Below are positions 60,301-64,000 of a stretch of 64,000 nt of DNA, in pieces. Within the stretch, counting starts at the first letter, position 1, and the number at the start of each line of letters is the position of its first letter. A model generated the notes under the pieces. It ran no database searches, was not told the DNA's origin, and was given only the letters and a program-made list of their open reading frames with translations. This stretch comes from Pseudoalteromonas rubra (GTDB taxonomy: Bacteria > Pseudomonadota > Gammaproteobacteria > Enterobacterales > Alteromonadaceae): contig NZ_PNCJ01000014.1 in NCBI RefSeq assembly GCF_005887115.1, positions 62,001 to 126,000 on the forward strand, given 5' to 3'. The translations under genes and the position numbers were made by a program.

Positions 60301-63300
60301 TGGTAATAGTGAATTCGGCTTGTATCTCCAAGCATCCCGAGCGATTCAGGCGCGGTGCGACGACCTGTGATAATCACCTGAGCATGGCGGGTTTGAGTCA
60401 GGATCTCTTTGGCAAAGCACTGACCCAGCTGGCCAAGGCCGCCGGTGATCAGATACAGGCCATTTTCTTTCCACGGCATCAAAGCGGGCACATCGCTGTG
60501 TTGTGGCGTCAGCGTTTGTATCTCGCACTGACCCTGAATAAAACACAGCACTTTGTGCTGGGTATACTGGCTTGCCCGAACAAGGTGCGCCGCAGATTGT
60601 GCAGGGGTATCGCTCTGTACCAGCTGCACACTCAGTAAGTGGTGTTCCAGTGCGGCGGTTTTCAGCACCCCTGCCAGCGCCATCAGCAGAGGTTCACCCG
60701 CTGGCACGAGCAGCTGGATAAGCAAAGGCTCAGTGGTGCTGGCAAGCTGTTTGACATGTGCAATCAGGGCGATGGTCAGCGCCTCAATACGCTGTGCTGT
60801 GTCACCTGATGTATCTTGCAGCACAATGGCATCTGGTATTTTGTTGTGCGGTGCCAGAGTAATGACCTGGCGTTTGCCAGACCAGTTTGCCTGTGAAGTC
60901 GCGTCCAGCGCTTGCCACTGCGGGATGAGGTGCAACAGCGAGTCTTCTGCGATGGCCGTCGGGGCCGGTTGCCGGTTCAAGTGGGTGAGTTTGGGTGCTC
61001 CGCTGAGCCAGTGTGGTGTGCGGGCAAACGGATAGGTCGGCAGGCGCAGTAAGGTCGGCTGAGCTGAGTAAAATGCAGACCAGTCGAGTTCGGCGCCGAC
61101 CACCCATAAAGCGAGTAGCTTGTTCAGCTCACCGGCTTGCGTCCAGCGGTTAAAATCGTCTTTGTCCAGCGCTGCCAGAATGGCTTTGCCTTGTTTACTG
61201 TTGCCCTGTTTATAGGTGCCCGCTTGCTGATTGGCAAAGTCACTCAGTTGGGTGTGCACCTGGGCCAGGCTGTCGGCAACAAAGGCCATACGACAATCCA
61301 TGGCTTCGCGCGCGCTTTGCAGCGTATACGCCAGCGCTTCCAGTGCGCTGTCATTCAGTTGCGCCTGAGCGAGCCAGTTCGCCAGTTTGCGGGCTTTGTC
61401 GCGCAGCACCTCGGGGGATTTTGCCGACAGTGTGATGATCACCGGCTGTGCGCTGCCTGCTTGCGCTGCGGCTTTTGTCGGCTGATATTCTTCGAGGATC
61501 AGGTGTGCATTAGTGCCACTGAAACCAAATGAACTGACACCAGCGCGACGTGGCTGGTCATCCGGCACAGTCCAGGGCTGCGTATCCTGGGCGACATAAA
61601 ACGGCGTATCCTGCCAGTCGATATGGCTGTTGCCCTGCTGATAATGCAGCGAAGCAGGAATGGTTTTGTGCTGCATGGCCAGCACGGTTTTGATCACACC
61701 GGCGACGCCAGCGGCGGTCAGGCAGTGGCCGATGTTGGTTTTGACCGAGCCCAGTGCACAGAACTGGCTGCGCTGGGTCGCTGTACGAAATGCCCGGGTC
61801 AGGGCCTGAAATTCAATGGGGTCACCGAGCTTAGTCCCTGTGCCATGGGCCTCAATCAGGCTAAGAGAGTCCGGGGCGATATCAAATTGCTCATATATAC
61901 GGCTATGTAACTGCTGCTGAGAAACTGAGCTGGGCGCCGTGATCCCGCTGGTGGTGCCGTCCTGGTTGGTGGCTGAAGCTAAAATAACCCCCAGAATATG
62001 ATCGCCATCACGCTCGGCATCGCTCAGGCGTTTTAATACCACCACACCGACACCTTCTCCTGGCACAAAGCCATTGGCTCTGTCATCAAAAGTATAGCAA
62101 GTGCCGTCGGCACTGAGCATGCCCGCCTTGCCGGCATGTTGTGAAAACTGTGACGTGCATAAGGTGGTAACGCCCCCGGCCAATGCTGCGTCTATTTCGC
62201 CGTTTTTCAGCGCCTGACAGGCACTGTGCATGGCTACCAGTGACGACGAGCAGGCGGTGTCTATGGCCAGCGCTGGCCCTTTCAGGTTCAGATAATAAGA
62301 AACCCGTGCCGGGATCACTGAACCAGCATTGCCCCAGAACAATTGCGCGGGGGCATCCTGGGGTGCCAGCGAGGCGTAGTCGCCCTGCGCACAGCCCAGA
62401 TAAACGCCGGTATTGCTGCCCGCAGCCTGAGTGATCATATTAGCGTCTTCCAGCGCCCGGTAGGCCTCTTGTAAAAACAGTCGCTGCTGCGGATCCATCA
62501 CCTCAGCTTCTTGTGGTGTGATGGAGAAAAACGGCGCGTCAAAGCTGGCAATGTCATCCAGCAAGCTGGCGTAGCGACACCAGTTTTGTGCTTCGGGTGA
62601 CAAGTTGTTCAGATCCCAACGTTGCTGCGCACGCACCGAGGTACGTTTGTTGCTCAGTAGTTCCCAGAACTCGTCCACATTGCTGGCATCACCAAACTGA
62701 CCACTCATGCCCACGATGGCAATTTTGTCTGCGTTGTTATGACTGGTTTTGTGAGCCGGTTTTACTTCATCTGTAGCGGGTTGAATCGACTTTGGCGCAG
62801 CCTGTTGTGTAGTCGCCATCGCAGGCTGCGCTTTGTGCATGAGAGCCATTGCCTTATCGCGGTGCTCAGCCACTATGTGCGCGCTCAGCGTCGCGATGGA
62901 CGGAAAATCGAACAACAAGGTTGGCGGCAGACTTAGGTTGAAGTGGGCATTGATCTCATCGAGGATCTGAATGGCCAGGATTGAATCCACGCCGTAATCG
63001 GCAAACGAGTCATCCGGGTCTAATTCATCCGCCGTCATGCTCAGCGCCTGGCTGGCGATCCCAGCGAGGGTTTGGGCGACGAAATCGCTCAGGGTTGCGC
63101 TGTCTGTTGCAGGCTGCGAGTCGGTCTGTGTCTGTTCGGGTTGTTGCATTGCCGTATTGTGGTCTGAAATTGGTGTTGTTTGTTGAGCCGGTTTTGCGCG
63201 TTGTTGCACCAGGTGGCCATTGCTTTGCGCGCACAGCACTTGCTGCGGCGATTGAGCGTCTGTGGCAGAGGCTGCCAGCGCGAAGCCATTGCTGCTCAGT

Positions 63301-64000
63301 AACTGCTGCCAGCGCGGCTGCGACAATAAAGGCGAGCCTGGCAGGCGCAGTGTGGTGTCTTTGCTCAGCCACCAGCCTTCGAGCAGGCCAAAGGTCAGCT
63401 GAGTAAACAGCGATGGCTGAGTCACTTCGTTGATTAATAACAGACCACCGCGCTTCAGGCAGGCCTTGGCGTTGTTCAGTGTGGTTAGCATGTCTGCAGT
63501 GGCGTGCAACACATTGGTGGCAATCACCACGTCATAGCTGGCTAAGTCAATATGTTGCTCAGCAAGTGGCTTGCTGACGTCAAAATAGGCCGTCTGCACA
63601 AAAGGATAGTCCGATTGAAACTGTGCTTTGGCATGGCTGAAAAAGGCTTGCGACAAGTCGGTGTAAGCGTATTCAGTGATGCTAAAATCGCGCAATTCGG
63701 GCAGCACTGTGCGCGTGGTGCCGCCGGTGCCTGCGCCAATCTCCAGGATCCTAATGGGCTGCTCACCTAAACTTGCCAGGTAGTGGGTAAGCTGAGTAAC
63801 CAGTGCCTGATTGGCGTGCATGGCCACCGGGTTATCTCGGTATACCGATTCAACCAGCGCCAGTGAGCCGCCAGGAAACAGCACATCAGTGGCTTTACGC
63901 TGGCCGGATAAAATCTCGGGCAGTGCCGCCAGCGCTGCGTTGAGCAGCGCATAGTCATCCTGTTCCAGCACAGTCTGCTCGGCTGGTGGCTCCGGCAGAG
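48330..64000 (-). CDS. Trans-AT polyketide synthase / NRPS hybrid with terminal thioester reductase (5' end cut off)
   Basis: One uninterrupted frame of over 5,200 codons open to the right edge. A GTG at 63971 lies within a methyltransferase and is not the start; residue numbers here count from it. Domains: cMT (about 1-260, EIGAGTGGTT); ACP1 Ser330; KS1 415-830 (Cys574); KR1 about 1170-1345; ACP2 Ser1462; C 1525-1960 (HHLIIDG); A 1975-2475; PCP Ser2520; KS2 2583-3010 (Cys2747, SNCSSS); KR2 about 3330-3560; ACP3 Ser3623; KS3 3690-4110 (Cys3843); divergent KR3 about 4460-4640; ACP4 Ser4761; reductase 4835-5213 (TGATGFLGSH, YGQSK). No AT, DH or ER is seen. The A pocket reads D-F-W-N-I-G-M-V-H-K, the threonine code. 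All KS keep HGTGT and NxGH histidines. It would add threonine between ketide units and release an aldehyde or alcohol. Product unknown. Confidence 0.93.
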   Translation of the reverse strand, partial: LPEPPAEQTVLEQDDYALLNAALAALPEILSGQRKATDVLFPGGSLALVESVYRDNPVAMHANQALVTQLTHYLASLGEQPIRILEIGAGTGGTTRTVLPELRDFSITEYAYTDLSQAFFSHAKAQFQSDYPFVQTAYFDVSKPLAEQHIDLASYDVVIATNVLHATADMLTTLNNAKACLKRGGLLLINEVTQPSLFTQLTFGLLEGWWLSKDTTLRLPGSPLLSQPRWQQLLSSNGFALAASATDAQSPQQVLCAQSNGHLVQQRAKPAQQTTPISDHNTAMQQPEQTQTDSQPATDSATLSDFVAQTLAGIASQALSMTADELDPDDSFADYGVDSILAIQILDEINAHFNLSLPPTLLFDFPSIATLSAHIVAEHRDKAMALMHKAQPAMATTQQAAPKSIQPATDEVKPAHKTSHNNADKIAIVGMSGQFGDASNVDEFWELLSNKRTSVRAQQRWDLNNLSPEAQNWCRYASLLDDIASFDAPFFSITPQEAEVMDPQQRLFLQEAYRALEDANMITQAAGSNTGVYLGCAQGDYASLAPQDAPAQLFWGNAGSVIPARVSYYLNLKGPALAIDTACSSSLVAMHSACQALKNGEIDAALAGGVTTLCTSQFSQHAGKAGMLSADGTCYTFDDRANGFVPGEGVGVVVLKRLSDAERDGDHILGVILASATNQDGTTSGITAPSSVSQQQLHSRIYEQFDIAPDSLSLIEAHGTGTKLGDPIEFQALTRAFRTATQRSQFCALGSVKTNIGHCLTAAGVAGVIKTVLAMQHKTIPASLHYQQGNSHIDWQDTPFYVAQDTQPWTVPDDQPRRAGVSSFGFSGTNAHLILEEYQPTKAAAQAGSAQPVIITLSAKSPEVLRDKARKLANWLAQAQLNDSALEALAYTLQSAREAMDCRMAFVADSLAQVHTQLSDFANQQAGTYKQGNSKQGKAILAALDKDDFNRWTQAGELNKLLALWVVGAELDWSAFYSAQPTLLRLPTYPFARTPHWLSGAPKLTHLNRQPAPTAIAEDSLLHLIPQWQALDATSQANWSGKRQVITLAPHNKIPDAIVLQDTSGDTAQRIEALTIALIAHVKQLASTTEPLLIQLLVPAGEPLLMALAGVLKTAALEHHLLSVQLVQSDTPAQSAAHLVRASQYTQHKVLCFIQGQCEIQTLTPQHSDVPALMPWKENGLYLITGGLGQLGQCFAKEILTQTRHAQVIITGRRTAPESLGMLGDTSRIHYYQTDISTQTQCAELLNRIGAQHGALTGILHSAGVIDDQLIASKTPQAVQRVLAPKVSGVMALDEASKAVPLDFFICFSSIAACLGNPGQADYATANAFLDAYMLKRQQWGEQGQRHGLSLSVNWPLWAQGGMQMDAVKQSLLRSQGLAAMPDNIGLKAFYQLFAKPHTQQCFLYGNPDKLTRWITPQAKVDTQIPAAHNMAALSDSALMDHLKAVVAQVSKLPMEELDNDLDFRDMGFDSIMLMSVVQQLEADPQLGLDALPPALLFEVKTLNQLHAYLVKQQPNIATVQVTHAEPLSQQTPLGQLPLSKAQQGLWLLHKQNPTLSSYNIPLVFELASLDVARMQQALDSLCQRHPVLRLRIHETDGRPTQQIHPDAIRIEQTSLAPTSKAALTDAIQQTIAVPFDLSGPLLRASAWQVASGAQSRHVMVIVLHHLIIDGVSATQLLSQLWQAYHEGAPTAAPDQGFFDYLNWEQQLLTSPSADTLKQFWQQSLNPAHTPLTLPGKRTTQVSPDEPNSARVTLNLPASTQQQLEQFLARHKLSTSVFFLTVFQALLSRLTGRNELILGTPVMQRPKASMAQSLGLFVNQLPLPLTRNNSTNFVSQARANQTQLDAVISHSALPLSELLSAVNAPRILGVHPLFQIGYACHNFIQADWVEDNQALLGALWQEFQQDAELDLSLEVTPLGGSYQLAFKFATNAYERHSVQTLADNYLQLLEDVLLSGDLPPDGQSQTPSANPATLVDNFTLQAAQHPTQTALSFAGATLSYQALEQQANQLAHTLIAKGARPGSRVALLLRPSVEMIVAMLAVLKTGSAYVPVDPNSPEDRARFILADADPALVLMSDELTLPVTHSQAYRLSDCLKSSTMAPVTAPGIALAPQALAYIIYTSGSTGQPKGVLVEHSNITALLNNTQPGFGFNVQDTWCLFHSFAFDFSVWEIWGALAHGGKLVIVDDACKKDSAAFARFIHDNQVSILNQTPSAFYPLMTHLLAQPALTRSLRTVIFGGEALELSKLTPWFEAAQPLPKLVNMYGITETTVHVTEMLITRELVEQNPGKSIIGKPLPGYRLYLLDEQQSPVAAGQPGELYVGGCGVSRGYHQRAVLTAERFIPNPLAGQSEERLYRTGDLARLNAQGQYEYLGRCDDQVQIRGHRIELGEVKHALLSNPAIQDACVLAASKRHGDVLVAYLVTQVPLSDEAIRGELLKLVPEYMVPAYFVSVPALPLTNNGKVDKQALLSQLPFSSHTAQAALSTLGANLSAAVPERNLQAEVSAVWCDVLDVSQVAPDAPFFTVGGDSLLANVLATKLSAKFNIDLPLTEVFQYSTINAQCDYLSTKVTSPIAAPAQAPEPVPPAKPTTADQAIAMIGLSCHYPDSPNAQTFWQNLIEGNNLVRHSQRAESDPAMIWLDTWVEGQDEFDPGFFNLSEKQARTMSYAQRQLLLHAWKAVEDAGYRCDQMPNTGVYISASGGDLTDLNLYDKFSNGEFVLNAEDYVASTLNQPGTLATSISYHLGLTGPSLFVHSNCSSSLSALALACSALKAGDIDYAIVGAACLFPQRSTGYKIEKGLNFAPDARCKVFDAQADGMIGGNGVSVVVLKRADEATQDSDHIYSLIKAVKVNNDGNNKAGFFAPGTEGQMQVITQALQSADVSPASISYVEAHGTGTALGDPIEFAALQQVYQPHSEAKQYCGLGAVKSNLGHTDTLAGLTGLVKTSLSLHHKLLPGTLHYNEPNPHMDLANSPFYIVDSTRLWETPLLPRRAAVSSFGIGGTNAHAILEEAPVAQTQNTLSSQPSIVVLSAATPAVLQRQVSELLNWLERTLCDDALRVSLAYTLQTGRQVMAHRAGFVVSSLNELKTQLTHYLARSEQVSLNPVPVGTPAGWLAQGDYQAILSHWLDSGFEDWDFLYQGEQVGKLSLPTYPFDLKPYTLGLSQTQTEELVPCTLSVPKWRTQPVVTNSETAASGSAASHCVVLCDLPECEVAGAITQVLSSSHYAPEQQVSDYGIQLLDIIQSLAKTRQPTLLQLVIGNTQAEPLANLNSCLHGLLKTASIEHPMLRTQLLLADPTLSSDTLHTLLTDNRNAPDSVIAYQGTSRTVLDYQPVSDVNPISAWQPDGVYLITGGLGGIGRHFIAELAALPFATTVVVTGRRAADDVQVETQLRNLKQGQVQLVYRQLDVAQKMNALLLVRDVVREFGALHGVIHAAGIVQDALLCNKTPTSFAQVLAPKVTGVVALDEATADLPLRFFACFAGLSGVQGAASQGDYAMANAFLDSYMNQRHAQVINGNRHGLSASIDWPFWQDGGMQRKAQFAHTDAAMPTNSGIDAFYRALQQPQTLVQYTPADTNHEQVSDTATPAAQFSSEAALDAALTEQLSTMVAALLGVQPDTLDGDTDLGEFGADSIAFITFINQLNSRYQLELSPSVLFMHSTLNSLRAHIIAEYGDVLIATTSETQTSSTDTAAEQASVNASNDEAIAIVGISAAFPEASNLDEFWHNLNTGKDCVTRHDWPQPANRELSWPGEINWLGRLRRDTEFDPLFFNIAPAECERIQLQESLLMMHVWQCIENAGYDPKSLAGTSTGLFIGCQSGYHEGLITSPAFAPNRMSYFLDLHGPSEGVDTTCSSSLVAVHKAMASIRMGECEQAIVGGVNIIDTPTASVAMQEIGALSPDGRCKTFAADADGIVRGEGVGMIMLKKRSAAERDQDAIYATLLGSAVNHGGKSQGFTVPNARAQTQLLDKAWRSANINPATLSYIECHGTGTTLGDPVELDALKAAFNAHQWPARCALGSVKSNIGHTEIAAGIAGLIKVVLQLKHQTLVPSLHVQALNPYLALEDTPLTVQTQAQPWEHGDTPRRAAVSAFGISGVNAHVVLEEYQPNITAPHTAQPDAPAMVVLSATSKAALGHKVTELANHIATLPDTPEVLTQLAATLALGRTAQAYRLGWVVSSLSELRTVLGGAVPDQASKTSNHTSEQLTPEQLISLHQNHEYAAIVRLWQSGQVSSWQPLYSTPVQKLHLPGTSFISKKAVETEQTNPWLLLDNQFQPAALNLPEDWQASLSTQLAHRHILLVSATQAELETLSKPLQASGCKVTSLCFEQLDNSALDPEDLPDTIFVLGCGSLLEPQQQIKPLFELMQLTARHDNHAMQLFYATQTDVQTETRDDLSALLRCYNLRNPQHSWTLLEQLDENDCLGELLLQEFASTLLNATEHQPNQVQYRDAARYALQLTQLPDASDTAKPEYEIRHGGTYLIAGALGELGMALSQRLLEDFDATLILLGRRDEQAVQPQLTQLRGKGTVHYLACDIADAKRLKPLSDLLSDKSLQLNGVFHLGTTYTEEENDWADFARSMQVKVQGTQQLDSLLSSCELDFFVLFSSMAVFGSLNHLSYSYANGFQNAFARARNQQVDKRQRHGQTLAINWGYWHSDDPLKSIENSFAEKKGYQLIQMHDAFAQLPKLLSTKRSTLAAICTTEPERIMHNTMALLQRKRLLQSRLEHGSEAVTEASQDIAGTVVSIVGQVLGITPDELDLNCDLYDYGFDSISLLKTFQQLKARLNIDIQADAFKNMNTIQALIDEIDKAHGQVQHEDDASLPEFIVDAGIDLPALPDEIVHAYKGDVRHVLLTGATGFLGSHLLAELLATTKAKIYCLVRASSVEQARSRIADNAKQYALTLDFDRIVPVPGDMEQSRLGVSDEHWTQLCRNIQHVVHTASYVNHIQPYFAFKKSVAGTNALLTLCCTDTLKMIHFVSSTTASTQIKDSHFSVNPRESFIPTDEAALLCSGYGQSKWVQEENIRQASLIGVPYTVYRFSEISGSSKTGIGNTDDVFHRILKMMLSIEVRPTESPYMLDIIPVDRAATCIVAGMSDPQKRNQVYHVANPAPLSIAAFYDFAAERGLNFSQTDKAEFIGACEAYAAQREGKDKVIMQGLLSSRPGYDEYLFEAYFMPMDPYDKDNFIALTERYDITLGDWERLFDTYFTQWLEDRHYREIWQES

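Overview
The window looks like the chromosome of a marine gammaproteobacterium of the Pseudoalteromonas/Alteromonadales type. This rests on enterobacterial-style gene orders (nnr-tsaE-amiB-mutL-miaA-hfq-hflX-hflK-hflC-purA; suhB/trmJ-isc operon; smp/serB), small lipoproteins, a DUF2058 protein, a TonB-less marine sugar-salvage cluster and a large trans-AT PKS/NRPS gene. The genus is inferred from protein look and synteny, not from an rRNA gene, and none is present.

Layout. 1-11.6 kb (+): the conserved mutL/hfq superoperon (metabolite repair, tRNA t6A and i6A modification, peptidoglycan amidase, mismatch repair, RNA chaperone Hfq, ribosome GTPase HflX, FtsH regulators HflKC) followed by purA. 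11.7-17.1 kb: a Sel1-repeat lipoprotein, a convergent CPA1 Na+/H+ antiporter, a 640-bp gene-free stretch and the proBA proline operon. 17.15-23.23 kb: a 6-kb segment bracketed by two 212-bp inverted copies of a MITE-like element, holding tRNA-Ala(TGC), a lipoprotein, a prolyl-tRNA editing domain protein, an MFS exporter, a DUF2058 protein, a cytochrome c and an aldolase/enolase-superfamily pair. 23.3-30.8 kb: suhB, trmJ and the complete iscRSUA-hscBA-fdx iron-sulfur operon (iscX absent), behind a promoter region with three full IscR type 1 operators.

30.8-38.4 kb (+) is accessory metabolism: a succinate-semialdehyde-type dehydrogenase; a predicted N-acetylhexosamine salvage trio (nucleotidyltransferase, NahK-like anomeric kinase, Tat-exported GH109 alpha-N-acetylgalactosaminidase); a SnoaL-like lipoprotein; and a predicted thiamine uptake trio (YkoF-like thiamine-binding protein, PnuC/PnuT permease, ChoK-like kinase). 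38.4-48.3 kb mixes a small HTH protein, tRNA-Arg(CCG), zntB, a type II thioesterase, prfC, argS, pdxH, tatD, an orphan lanthipeptide-like RiPP precursor, smp and serB.

48.3-64.0 kb (-) is one continuous reading frame of more than 5,200 codons that runs off the right edge. It encodes a trans-AT PKS/NRPS hybrid: cMT-ACP / KS-KR-ACP / C-A-PCP / KS-KR-ACP / KS-KR-ACP-R. No acyltransferase is built in. The adenylation pocket reads DFWNIGMVHK, the classical threonine code, and a terminal thioester reductase predicts release as an aldehyde or alcohol. The type II thioesterase 8 kb away may serve it. This assembly line, with the rest of its cluster beyond the right edge, is the strongest candidate for an undescribed system.
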